Assembly: GCA_028023455.1 (NCBI GenBank)
Contig: JAQFVV010007277.1
Location: forward strand, 51,742 to 115,741
Direction of reading: 5' to 3'
DNA length: 64,000 nucleotides
Source: Epiperipatus broadwayi
Taxonomy: Eukaryota; Onychophora; Udeonychophora; Euonychophora; Peripatidae
A program made the translations under genes and the position numbers. Each line of letters opens with the position of its first letter. Within the stretch, counting starts at the first letter, position 1. The notes beneath the pieces are model-generated. The model made no database searches. It was given only the letters and a program-made list of their open reading frames with translations, and was not told where the DNA came from. Below are positions 13,391-26,300 of the stretch, in pieces.

Positions 13391-13782
13391 GTAGGTGAAT
13401 CTAGATGTACGTTAGAAAAAAGAACTAAAGAGCACTTGCTATTATTAAAATGAGTTCAGAAATCGAAACAAAATTGCATAGTAGATAATAATATTTCAGC
13501 ATCTGTTTTTACGACTATAACAAATCATGTATTTATGGTTTTGACTTCAATTTTAATAATGTAAAAATATTGCAACTTGAAAAAAATAACCATAAAAAAA
13601 TAAAGGAAGCTATACTAATATACAAATATAAACATGACTTAATTAACAGGCAAGCAGCAAACATTAAGATCACAGAATTGTGGAAAAGTTAGCCTTTCAA
13701 AACATCAGTTGACAAAGGTTACAGTGGATAAACTATTTTAATTATTTAGTTACTGTATTTACAAATATTCAATAACTGTATA
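13391..13782 (+). mobile_element. Penelope-like element 3' fragment (GIY-YIG endonuclease relic)
   Basis: Translation from 13391 gives VGESRCTLEKRTKEH, the second half of the GIY-YIG motif plus its following Arg-containing helix. It then gives SASVF, and after a one-base loss near 13507 continues with NKSCIYGFDFNFNNVKIL and ends ITELWKS-stop near 13693. It matches the C-terminal domain of the PLE copies at 29.6 and 53.9 kb. An in-frame TGA lies near 13453. The 5' end is cut at a TA tract, and the 3' non-coding tail (GTTGACAAAGG near 13711) runs to the TA tract before the 409-bp array. It is inactive. Confidence 0.8.
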
Positions 13783-13792
13783 TATATATATA

Positions 13793-15470
13793 TGATAAAC
13801 AAAAATGCAAGTTAAAAAACTTGCTAACGCTTGTATTTATGTCCACAGATGGCGTCCTACCAAGACTGCCAATCAAGCGTATGTTTTGTTTACATAAACG
13901 TCAGAGTAGTTAGTATTCACTATCTCTAACTATAATTCCACTTTCAGATCATGATTTCAAGCTATTTGCTATCGTCAGTGAAAGACAGGAATAAAGAAAC
14001 TAGATCTGAATACAAACTCTGAGCGTTTATGAAACAATTTCTATTCAGCTTGCAAACGTGAATTTTTTAGACACGTAATGTCTTCAAACTCAGCATAGCA
14101 AACCAGATAGCTACATGGGTCTGATCTCAGTTCAGCATCACCACATAGTAGAAGCCTCTGCAATCTATATCATTGCAAGAAAGACCTCAAAGGTACATTT
14201 ATGATAAACAAAAATGCAAGTTAAAAAACTTGCTAACGCTTGTATTTATGTCCACAGATGGCGTCCTACCAAGACTGCCAATCAAGCGTATGTTTTGTTT
14301 ACATAAACGTCAGAGTAGTTAGTATTCACTATCTCTAACTATAATTCCACTTTCAGATCATGATTTCAAGCTATTTGCTATCGTCAGTGAAAGACAGGAA
14401 TAAAGAAACTAGATCTGAATACAAACTCTGAGCGTTTATGAAACAATTTCTATTCAGCTTGCAAGCGTGAATTTTTTAGACACGTAATGTCTTCAAACTC
14501 AGCATAGCAAACCAGATAGCTACATGGGTCTGATCTCAGTTCAGCATCACCACATAGTAGAAGCCTCTGCAATCTATATCATTGCAAGAAAGACCTCAAA
14601 GGTACATTTATGATAAACAAAAATGCAAGTTAAAAAAACTTGCTAATGCTTGTATTTATGTCCACAGATGGCGTCCTACCAAGACTGCCAATCAAGCGTA
14701 TGTTTTGTTTACATAAACGTCAGAGTAGTTAGTATTCACTATCTCTAACTATAATTCCACTTTCAGATCATGATTTCAAGCTATTTGCTATCGTCAGTGA
14801 AAGACAGGAATAAAGAAACTAGATCTGAATACAAACTCTGAGCGTTTATGAAACAATTTCTATTCAGCTTGCAAGCGTGAATTTTTTAGACACGTAATGT
14901 CTTCAAACTCAGCATAGCAAACCAGATAGCTACATGGGTCTGATCTCAGTTCAGCATCACCACATAGTAGAAGCCTCTGCAATCTATATCATTGCAAGAA
15001 AGACCTCAAAGGTACATTTATGATAAACAAAAATGCAAGTTAAAAAACTTGCTAACGCTTGTATTTATGTCCACAGATGGCGTCCTACCAAGACTGCCAA
15101 TCAAGCGTATGTTTTGTTTACATAAACGTCAGAGTAGTTAGTATTCACTATCTCTAACTATAATTCCACTTTCAGATCATGATTTCAAGCTATTTGCTAT
15201 CGTCAGTGAAAGACAGGAATAAAGAAACTAGATTACGTGTCTAAAAAATTCACGCTTGCAAGCTGAATAGAAATTGTTTCATAAACGATCAGAGTTTGTA
15301 TTCAGATCTACTTTCTTTATTCCTGTCTTTCACTGACGATAGCAAATAGCTTGAAATCATGATCTGAAAGTGGAATTATAGTTAGAGATAGTGAATACTA
15401 ACTACTCTGACGTTTATGTAAACAAAACATACGCTTGATTGGCAGTCTTGGTAGGACGCCATCTGTGGAC
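13793..15470. repeat. 409-bp tandem array (three full units, one partial) ending in an inverted copy
   Basis: TGATAAACAAAAATGCAAG starts units at 13793, 14202, 14611 and 15021, so the periods are 409, 409 and 410 bp. Units 1-3 are almost identical. Unit 4 breaks off at 15233 and continues as the reverse complement of the same unit from 15234 to 15470, so the last block is a hairpin with arms of roughly 165 bp and a ~70-bp loop. Each unit holds one foldback half (about 275 bp, including AGATGGCGTCC and TTTACATAAACGTCAGAG) plus about 134 bp of other sequence. TA tracts lie on both sides of the array. It is non-coding and belongs to the same family as 36575-36910. Confidence 0.92.
15021..15470. 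mobile_element. Terminal foldback element of the array
   Basis: The forward arm carries AGATGGCGTCCTACC near its start and the reverse arm GGTAGGACGCCATCTG at its end, immediately followed by (TA)n. It is probably the ancestral form of a TIR element whose left half was then amplified in tandem. Confidence 0.75.
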
Positions 15471-15489
15471 ATATATATATATATATATT

Positions 15490-17480
15490 CTAACCATGCC
15501 CGCCGTCGACCTCGTACCTCTACTTACAAATAAATAAATTACTATATTTAACGTCACTGGGTTCTAGCTCTAATAATTAAATATTAAATTAAAAAATGTT
15601 TTACTAGCTCAAATTTCTTAAAATTAACTTAGGTTCTGTTTTAAAGTAAATTAACATAAAGATTTAATGTATTCATGAGATGAGAAGTGGAAATACGAGT
15701 TGGCAAGGTAGATCACATTGAGCCAATATCCCACAGGATACCACCTCAATGGCATAAGAACACTATCCCCCCTTTATACTATTATTTCAAATAATAACTA
15801 CATAGTATTCTTATGACTTTCGCAATGTCTACTTACTAAGACTCATTTAATAACTATAATATTAATTCTGTTATCTTTAATAATAATAATCATCATCTAG
15901 CTCAATAAATTATAATCTCAGGTTCTTAATCTTTATTTATACTTCAACAAAATGCGGTAGCACATATGGTAAGGGATTTTATGCCATATCTACTACACTG
16001 CAATTAATAACAATAATGATTACAATCTTTCTTATTTAATCAAATTGGTATAAATTTCTTTTATTGCAAATTTATTACCATAATAAATCAATCAATATCA
16101 ATATCATCTTTTGTCTTTAAACAATAAAGTAAACTAAGAAGTGGTAGTGTTTAGATAATCTGATAAATAAAGTAAGTGGCAGTTAATAGCATATATTTTA
16201 TCAAAATATTAGGATAGTGGATTTATGACCAATAACTTAATACAATTTTATAATTACTTAATTATAAGAACATCAATAATAATTAAGATTAAACATATTT
16301 TTAGTTATCTTTTGTGCAAAATGTACTTCAGTGGTTGTGAAAACATTCTGTGAATTTGTACCATGATGTAGTGAAAACAATACCCAGACACAAGTTTTAA
16401 TAAAACAAATTTAACAAAGTTTATTAACATTAAATAAATTTAAGTAAAAATAAAAAAAAATCTATTTACATCTTATTTACAATGAATATCCTTCTTTCCT
16501 TACACATGACAAATGTTAATTCTACAATTTTGTACTTCTTTATAGTTAATCCAATCATTATACATTTTAAAAATTATTTTAGTTATTTTCTTTAGGTTTA
16601 TCACACTATTTATTTGAACTACTTATGGGTAACAACATTTTTTACCTTTTAAATATACTAAATTTACAATATTCTAAATTGTTTTTGTGGATCAATATTT
16701 TATAACGTCACACTTTATAATCAATATGGTCTTTAAAAAAAATTTTACATTCCTTGTTACTTTAAACAAATTGCACAACATATTATTAAATATTATGATT
16801 AACTTTAATGTTTGTTCTCCCATGCTCATATAAATTATAATGTGTTTTTGCATAAGCCATACTCCTGTATAATATTATTATGGGTTTAAATATCACCTTA
16901 TTACAATTTCAAATATATGATAATAATTATCGAGTGTTATAGTATTTTTAAATATGCAATATTTATATTTTTAAATTATAATTAATACTAAAAAGAGTGT
17001 GAAACTATGTTTAATAGTTGTATATTCTCATTTGATATACTTTTACAAAAATTATAGTTTATTTCTTAAAAATTAGAATAAAATATTTCTATAACTCCTT
17101 CCATTATTTAGGATATCTGTATCTTTCTTTCAATGGTTATAATCTATTCTTAGTTAACTCTTAACTATTCTTATTCCAAGTGAAATCCTAACATACGTTC
17201 TAAAATATCTATTGTTTTCCCTTCAATAAAACCTATCATATACGATGTAGTAGCACGAAATACAGATTAAGATAGCGAAAGATGTATAGGATATTGGGAA
17301 GAAAGATGGATAACTTGTCTTCAATAATACTCTAAGAATGCATGGAACAGTGTGAACAGGTTCGACATTTATTGTCTATTAACCCTTAAGATAAGAAAAT
17401 GATGTGGCAGCTATTTATTCAGCTTTACCAACCATCAAGTACAACTCACGTGAAATATAAGATAGCACTGTCCAAGACAA
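15490..17480. other. AT-rich DNA with slightly GC-richer segments, no gene called
   Basis: 15492-15560 and 15690-15780 are richer in GC than their surroundings but show no frame I recognise. 16380-16460 has clustered AATAAA/TTTATT motifs that could be poly-A signals of an element on either strand. Minus 17180-17290 reads RATTSYMIGFIEGKTIDIL without a stop, which looks protein-like but is unassigned. Confidence 0.35.
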
Positions 17481-17487
17481 CATGTAT

Positions 17488-17575
17488 ATCAGTCGTAGGG
17501 CTACATTAACTACGCTGATTATCACCTATAAAATGAAATGTGGATCAGCCATAGGGCTATGTTAACTATGCTGAT
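17488..17575 (+). repeat. Pair of similar hairpins, 56 bp apart
   Basis: Each 32-base copy starts ATCAG and ends CTGAT. The inner stem is CGTAG/CTACG in the first (17488-17519) and CATAG/CTATG in the second (17544-17575), so one base pair has changed on both sides. Both carry one bulged base after ATCAG and a loop starting GGCTA. Function unknown. Confidence 0.6.
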
Positions 17576-18479
17576 TCTCTCACAAAACTACTTATTTCCA
17601 TTCCCTGTATCATCCTAGATTTTCATACATCATCTTGGTTTCCAAATCACCCCTGTACTCCCAAGTCACTACTTAAATTATCTCTCTAGATTTTCACTAT
17701 ATCAAGCATCGATAAAATACGAACAACTTTTTAAAAAAAACAACAAACAAGATTTGCTACTATAAAATCATTTCTCTATCCCTTAAGAATAATTTATCTC
17801 GCTTTATAACACTGTATATTCATCCTTTACGTTTTTTTTTTTTTTTTTTACTAAATAATATTCAAATATCCCAATAGGAAAAATTAATAGAAAATGTAAT
17901 ATAATCATCGATTATATTAAATTATTATTTATCAACAAATAAAATGACTATCGTATGCATATTTTCAAAAATCTAATCACATCTCAAAATGTTTCAATGT
18001 GTTGTTTTAAATGCGTTTTACAATAATAATAATAATAATAATAATAAAACTTTTGTACTACATTCATTCAATTTTCGGCTGATCTAAATAAATAAAACAT
18101 ACATTATATCATCAATAATTATAAATGTTACCAAAAAACAATTGTTATCTTCGGATTAGGCTTTGCAGTAGGCTTCTTTTCCTTCCTTCGAGCATCGCAA
18201 ATATACAATTACACACATACAATTTTATTAAAAAACATTCAAAATCAAACATATTTCATATAATATTATATATACCAAATTAATGTATTTTGTTTCCCTA
18301 TAGTTTTCTGAAACCTAATGCTTATAATAATAATAAAAAAATAATTCAAACCATAATTAAATATTTTTCTGACGGTAAATCTTGTTTAGTCCCATAATAT
18401 TACTCTTTTTCTTTTATCTGAATGTTCTCCATTATGACTCTCAAAGTTTTAAAATAACTTGGTTCATTTAATAAATTTG
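17576..18479. other. AT-rich DNA, no gene seen
   Basis: Contains a T run at 17832-17849 and a short (AAT)n at 18022-18047. No supported frame. Confidence 0.5.
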
Positions 18480-19115
18480 TTTAGACGATCTTTAATTTTA
18501 GCTTTTAGCATCAGATTATTAAAATATATTTTAGTTAGTTCTCCCTCGAAGTTTTTTTTTAATGTTCTGGCAAATATTCCCTCGGCGCGTCGATGCATCT
18601 TTCTCCTTTTTAATTAGACTACGAATATTTAATACTTTAGGTACCAATTGCGTTTTATGGATCCAATATTTTTTATATTCCTCTTCCGTATTTTTCTTTA
18701 TACAAATATTTCTCTTTAGCAAGCTTTATTTCATTCATTCTTAATTTTATGTACATTATTTTTTGATCTTTAACTTTTTTTTTTTCTAGAGTATACTTCT
18801 TTTTCGGGTCATCTTAAAGAAAGCAATTCCAATCATTTTAATTTTAAAATTATATTTGTCCATTTATTCTTAGATGAATCATAATGATTTTTATATTCTA
18901 TTCTCTTTCTGAACTCTGCGCACAATGTCTTTTCATCTATATTACACGCGTAAAAGCAGTTTCCTTTGGATACACTATATAAGCGGTATCAATGAACAAT
19001 ATAAACAATTTTGAAATGTTATAAACTTTAAAACTGGTTTTAAAGAATCTATCCATATTTTTTACTGAAAATTCCGACTGTACTTCTATAGAATTCACTG
19101 GCAGGTTCGATTATG
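18480..19115 (-). pseudogene. Unrecognised protein-like relic
   Basis: Read on the minus strand, successive frames give protein-like pieces separated by frameshifts and stops: DRFFKTSFKVYNISKLF then IDTAYIVYPKETAF (about 19060-18950), CNIDEKTLCAEFRKRIEYKN (about 18950-18880), KEKYLYKEKYG, KYWIHKTQLVPKVLNIRSL (about 18670-18610), and LTKIYFNNLMLKAKIKDRL before a stop near 18480. The order is consistent with one decayed gene. GC is a little higher than in the flanks. I cannot place it in a family. A decayed transposon protein is the likeliest explanation, but this is inference. Confidence 0.35.
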
Positions 19116-20754
19116 TTAGTGATACATAATTTATGAAAACTTTAAAAATATTTATTTTAAGACTCTCTCTATGATTTTAAAAATTGTCAGTTAATTTGTT
19201 CTAATGATATTATTAGAATTATATTGAAAAAATTGACTAAATTGGAGAAAAGAAATTATTAGAGAGCTCAAAATTTTTACCTCTTCACTCGAGTCTGTCA
19301 ATTCTTGTTCTCCTCGATTATACAATTAATTGGCGCGATTTTGGGAGTCTGCCAAGCTCTATTACTATTGGTCAATCCTACTTGGATTTATAAATAATTT
19401 TCTAAAGTTTTAAACTGATAATGTAACACTTAAACACTATCTAATTATTATTTAAAACTAATTATTATATTTAAATCAATTTAAACACTTTTAAAATAAT
19501 TTTCAAAACAATATTTAATAAAATTATTCACTACTTATTTTTATTATGATGTTTAATAAATTCTATCCATTTCTACTATAATATTATTTAAATACTTTAA
19601 AATATTGGTATTAATTGAAGCAAGTGCTTGTATAAAAATATTCCAGACAATTACGTAATCTTTTCCGGTATTTTGTCTATTTTTGTCTGTCTTAATAAAT
19701 TTACTGCACTTATATTATATAAAAAAATTTTTATATAAAATTTTGAAGAAATAATTTAGAAAAAATATAGAAATAAATACAATTCTCAACATCATAATAT
19801 TTACTATTCAAATACATTCCACTAATTTTTATTATTTAATATAGTTTATAAATTTAAATACTATATAATATTAATTTATTCTAAGTTTTAAAGTTATTAA
19901 AATTGACTTATTAAATACATTTTTATTACTGATAGCTGTGTTATTTTAATATGGCCAGCTTTTACAACCATATGAGCAATTCTTTACTCTTTATTTAACT
20001 AATTTTTTAAATGATTTTACGTATCAGGTATTTGCTTTAGCTTTAAATTGAACTTTACAGACTCTATAAATTTAATATATTCAATACATCAATAAATATA
20101 TTCTCAAATTTAAATTTTTTTAGTAATTGACCATTATAACTATTTCTTGACCTATAGAAAAGGGTACAATATAATATATATATATCATACATTTTTATTT
20201 GTCAATTTTTGCAACAAATTTCTAACACAGTACTGTGTCATTTAATTATAAAATACAAATTAAGATTTTATAAAAGGCATTATTGGGATAACTAGGCAAT
20301 CCCTTATATTTCATTTTTTATCGAACATTCTACTTCCTTATGAGTTAATTCTTACATCTTGAATTCAAAGTTAAATTGCAAAATAACAAACTCTTTTACC
20401 ATTGAAATAAATTTGCTAAACTTTTTTTTTTAATTTGCTGAATATAATTATTTAGATTTATTTTGCCTTGCAGGGATATGTTACTTTGATGTTAAATTCG
20501 TGCAATATTCTCTATAAACAATCAAATATAATCAAGTTATTAAAATATAGATTTATGTAAAATATGAAATCATATATAAACATGTGTATATATTATATTG
20601 CATAATTAAGTGCATATATTCATTTACTAAACATATATTTTATCTATTATGGTTAATCAATAAATTAATGAATATTCCAAAATATTTTGGTATATTTATT
20701 AAAAATTATTTGGATTTTGGTTATTTTATGTTCTTTTGTTTTACAGATCTGAAG

Positions 20755-20810
<56 letters not shown>

Positions 20811-22008
20811 AGATTTGCTTTTTATAGTTTTCTCTATATACTGTTCATCATGGCATTGTATTTTATTTTTGTTTTTATAAATGTATATTTATGTAAAATT
20901 ATTGTCAGTTTTGTTTTCATTTTGCTAGATTTTTAATTAAACCTGTAAGTTAAATTAGATTTTAGTTGCTATAATTTAGCTAAATTATGATGTACTAAAA
21001 ATACTGAAAACTTCTATGTAAATTATACTTTACTTATTAGAAAATAATTGTTGAATGTTTAAAATATTTGTATAATAAAGAAAAAATTATGTTTTATATT
21101 TTAAATTAAAACAGTCAAACAAATTTTCTCCTTGCTAAGAATTTGATAATTGATTGTGATTTATAAGGGCTTTATATTGTTGCAACGTTTTACAAAATTA
21201 ATGCACTGAATATGCTATTTTATTAATAATAAAATATAATTAATGTTTTTATATACAAATAATGCATTTATTTTTTAATACTATTGGCTATCTCTGAACA
21301 GTAGTGAAAGTGATGAATTCAAATTTAGAACATTCCTGGCTGATTAACAGTTAGTATTTATATATACAATAATGTTCAATATGCTCAATAAATCACAGCA
21401 TTATTGTATTTAGCTTGTCAGTTTTTATATTCCATTATCTGATCACCTTTGCTGAATAAGATGTTAAATAATATGACTAACATTTGAAGTAATAAAAATG
21501 TGTGTCTGCTCATATACTCGATTAATTTTTTTTAATATTGAAATATTAAATGACTTTTTTAAATATTAAGTTGATGAATAGTTTTGAAGTTAGTTTCATT
21601 ATAGTCCAGTCGACGTTTTTTGTTAGGTTATAAAATTTATGATTTACTGGCAATAATTTCAAAAGTGATTATTGCTGAATATTTTCAATTACATAAATAA
21701 CTTTACATGTATAATTCAAACTGTTATAATTTTATTTTATAAAGTTTTATTGAACTTTTGATCATATAATTTATCTATTATATTTTCCATCATTATTAAA
21801 CACAATTAAGAAATTTGAAAAATCTTATTTATGCCAATTATATAGCATAGAGTGGGGAAAATATTATATTTGCATTTAATAATTTTTTATAATGAATTGC
21901 TTATATATAAAAATATTATGAACTAGTATTATTTTAGTTACTTTCATTTTTATAAATCTGTAGCAAAACTGTTTATGTAATCCTGATATTAATATGTTTA
22001 TGATATCT
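19116..22008. other. AT-rich DNA; (TA)n at 20757-20804
   Basis: 19260-19380 includes a GC-richer patch (GGCGCGATTTTGGGAG) of unknown origin. A 48-bp TA tract lies at 20757-20804. No supported gene. Confidence 0.5.
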
Positions 22009-22010
22009 AA

Positions 22011-23388
22011 AAATGTAAATCATCATTATTATTTCAATGATTATTGATATTCATTGCAAGATGATGGTTTCTTCAAATCCAATATACTTTTATGATTCAT
22101 AGTGTCTCTTTTCTACACCACATCAGAAAATTTTATTATATTATCCATATAATCTATTTTCTAATTTTCTATAGTCTATTAGAATCTAATTTCCAAGTTC
22201 AATTGTCCACTTATTATCATTTTCTATAGTAATATGTCCAACCCAGTTTCATTTCAGCCTATTAATTCTTTCAAAGATATTAGTAACACCTGTTTGTTCT
22301 GTCATCCATATATTTTATATGTGGATTCTTTTGTTATATATAATTTAATCTCTTTCTGCATCATTCAGTTCTTCTATTATCTGAAATCCATAGGTAAGAA
22401 CTGATATAATGCATATATTAAAAATCTTTCCCTTCAAAGACAGAGTTATATTTCCCTTTAATACTTATTTATTTCTACATAAAGCATTGTATTTAAGTTT
22501 ATTCCTATTTTTAATTTCATCTGTTATGTTTCCATAGATATTAATAATCTGATTAAAGGTATTATATTTGTTAGTGTTCATTTAATTTATCATTATTGAT
22601 TGGATTAAAGGGGATTTTCAGCTTATGTAAATATACTATTCTTGTATTCAAATATTAATTATTGATTGAATTTTATTCCTATTTTTTACATTCACCTAAT
22701 GACTCTTGTAAAGATGAAAAAATCTCCAGGCAATATTGAAGGTATTATTGATATTTTAATAAAATCAGATAAATTAATAAAAAAATATGTCAGCAAAGAA
22801 ATGTACCAATGGTGTGTCAAATGATTGGAAAATATGCTAATAATATTAATATTTATGAAAAATGATAAAAGAGATATCAGAAACTACAAAACTATCAGTT
22901 TTTTATCAGTTTTTAAAAAGCAACTCATCCACAGTGAACTTTGGATTCTAATAAATCAATATAATAAACTGGATTTAATAGTTTTCTTTAGCACAATGGA
23001 TAATATCCAGATATTGAGAGAGATTATAAAAAAAAAAAACAACTAAAGAATATGAGTTGCCATTATACTTTGGAAATGTAAATTTTGAAAAGGCATTTTA
23101 TTTGATAAGAATACCAATAGCAATTATAGATTTGAATCAACAAGGTATACTCCCAGGATATTTTATATTTTGAAACATACATATTTATGAAAATGCAACA
23201 ACAAATGATTAAATTCCATGGTAAAAAAGACTAACATTGAAAAAGAAAGTGAAATATCTCCAAAAGGTTTAGTTTTACAAGAAGTATTTTGTGTATCAAA
23301 TTTGAAAGGTAAACCAATAACAGTACATAGAGATTGTTTATCATATAGATTTTCCAAATGATATAGTTATTTCTGAAAATAAATGTAA
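22011..23388. mobile_element. Old RTE-type LINE relic with a 5' inversion and matching flanks
   Basis: 22019-22715 matches, on the minus strand, the 3' third of the LINE at 47.9 kb (end of reverse transcriptase, C-terminal region and tail). From about 22716 to 23380 the plus strand carries the preceding RT portion: KKSPGNIEG, KRDIRNYKTISFLSVFKK, MDNIQILREIIKK and NDIVISEN correspond in order to conserved RT segments of the intact copies. The two parts meet without a spacer at about 22715, with roughly 25-30 bp of the LINE missing between their ends. AAATGTAA directly flanks both ends (22011-22018 and 23381-23388). The arrangement is what twin-primed insertion predicts. All frames are broken. 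Confidence 0.8.
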
Positions 23389-26300
23389 CTACACAGTCTT
23401 TAATTTTGTACCATTTTCATTATAATTATAAAAATACCATAAATTAACAAAATATATATATGACATTTAATAAATTGCAAATTTATAAATTTTAAAAACT
23501 TTACCAGTTATGTACATTTTGAAATGAATAACATATTATTATAACAAGGTATGAAATTTATACTTGTAAACAGTACAACACTGATTGATGTTTATGCAAT
23601 ATTTAATGAATCTTTGTTTTAATTACTTATAAAAATCACTTTGGTTCTCTATATCATATAATTGTAGTTTTAAACTTATATATTATAAAACATTATAATT
23701 AATTACATTGTACATATGCATAGTTAGTGCATTTTGTAAAATTTTAAAAAATATAAATTCAATTGCAAACTTTACCCCATGTATATATTTGTGATAATCA
23801 TTTCCCTCAACTTATGATGATGTATTTAAATATTTTACATCGAATTAAAAATCCATTGATATCTGTTTTGTTTATTTTAAATAAGTTACTGATCCAGAAA
23901 AATATTTCATTAACTTGTGAATTGTGGTTGATAACATTATAGGATGTGATAGCTAAAAAAAAAAAAAATGGAAATATATCAAAACAGCAGTCTGTAGTCT
24001 TATAATCTTATAATTTTAGGAATTCACATTGGTAATTGTTATTGAAAATTAGTTTCATGTTTAGTTTAGGAAAAAAACTGCTTCAATCTCTTTATTGTAT
24101 ATTCTCCCTTATTTAAAGAGAAATTATTTTAGAACATATTATTTCATATAAAAATGGAAAGGAAATTTTTAACACTTATTTTTTGAAAATTAGACTATTG
24201 AAAGAAAAACCCGAATAAATTAAGTGAAAAATTGAATGAATATAAACTGGAAAAAGGTAGAAAATATGAAGAATTTTGTTTTGAATTTTATAATAAAAAA
24301 TATTAAAACTAGTAACTCAGTCTTTGTCAAAATGATAAAAGATGTATTTTTGGAATGTGTTAGTGTTCATTTAAAATGATTTAATAATAGAAGATTGATA
24401 GAAGATAATGAATAAAATATATACATTTACAGTAATATAAAAAAATTGAGAGAAAAATGATATCTAACATGAAATAATATGATTTCTAGATAATCTAAAG
24501 CCTTCAAAACACAAAAAATTTTGGATTCTTCCAATGAGAAATAACTTTATATCAAATCATCTAAATATGTATCTAGAATCATTTTTACATTGTAGCTAAA
24601 AAACAAAATCATTTTTTGATAAAACAGTTTTTTTCAAAACTTATTACTGCTTTAAATAATTATTGATCAAATAAAACCATGATTAAAATAATAAAGGGTC
24701 TATTTATTATATTTTTATAATACATATTTAAATTCTTTTTCTATATATAAATAATAATAAAAAATCATTTAATTGTTGGACATTATTGTTTTTAAAATAT
24801 AAAAAATCAATATATATAAAGAAAATGTTCTCTCTTACATCAATATGTTTAAAAGTGTAAAATATTTATAAACAGTATTTCTTTAGAGTCAAAAATTTAA
24901 TAACTTTGATAAATTTTATTTAATTTAAAGATAATATAAAAATCAAGAAATTGATAATACAAAAATATCAATGATTAAGAAACGTTCAAGAATTTTCCCC
25001 ACCCCACCTAATGCCAGAAATGTCATTGGTATCTTTGTTTACTAAACAGCAAGTTGTTATTGAAACAAAAGCACACGATTTAAAATTCCCAATTCCTTTT
25101 TGTAATAATGTCATATCAAAGCAGATTATATTTGCATAAAATAGGATAAAGATAAAAGTTGTCAACTAGATTTATCGTTTTAAAAATTATGAGATATATA
25201 AAGAAATGTGATAATGTCTAAAATTGAGTATTAATATCGTTTGGCACTGATATACCCTGAACAGTAAATGAGGTTCCTAACAAAATGTTATATCTGTATT
25301 TAAATTTTATAATCATTTAACATGATTATGTCCATCCATCATTTCATAGCAGGCATTAATAAAGCGAGTGAGACAACATAAGATATGTACTGTTTGGAGA
25401 TAGACTAAGCAAAGAAAGGAGATGATAAAGCTATTTACATATAATAGTAAAAAATATATATTTAGGAAAACTTAACTCATAACACTAACAATTGGAATGT
25501 GCAATACTTCATATATGTGCATACATGCATTGGTATAATAGTTGACATTTATATATTAATAATAAAAACATATTTTTAAAATTTATTTAAGTATTGTATA
25601 TGGTATTTTTTATTATTGTATAAAGTAATTTTAAATTTAATTATTAAAGCACTTAATAAAAGATTGACAAAATGTCATAATTGATATTACTTTAAAAAAA
25701 AAAAAACTCAACTCGAGAATTCAACTAGGAATTTATTACCAACACATTCTAAAAATGATATAAGTTTAGATCACCTGCAGTTTTTTTCTTAAAAATGGCT
25801 GTAACTAAAATATTTGATATGAACTTCTAAGAAATAAAAAAACTGCACATATAATATAACATTATAGATGACCAATAATAGCACAGAAAAGTTGAAAGTG
25901 ATAATATCACTACTATAATGCCTAAAACATCTCAAAATAAGTGATTCTTTGGCTACTAAATCAAAAACATTAATAGTAAATGTTATATCAACACCTTATT
26001 TGCACAATGGTCAACTTTCAATCTAAATTTTAATATAGTCTATTTAAAATTTAAGTTAAATTTTTTATTATAGAAACATAGTAGATATACTATTTATTAC
26101 CATTCAATGAATTTTAGTATTTTATAAGTAGTGAATATTTATAATGATTAGTAATTTAAATATTTAAGGTTTAAATATTATTTTAAATTTGTTTTGATAA
26201 TAATAAATACTTTGTGAGGGTATATTTATTGTTGACAGTCAAAAGAATAAATTATTTTTAGTTAAATTAATTATTGGAACTCAGTTTTTAAAAAATGCAT

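Noticed and set aside
13793-15230. CRISPR-like array
   Set aside because: Units are 409 bp, contiguous and without spacers, in a eukaryotic context. It is a tandem repeat.
18950-19060. DNA polymerase B or Polinton-like motif (IDTAYIVYP resembling a DTDS motif)
   Set aside because: A single short similarity without supporting motifs; the relic is left unassigned.
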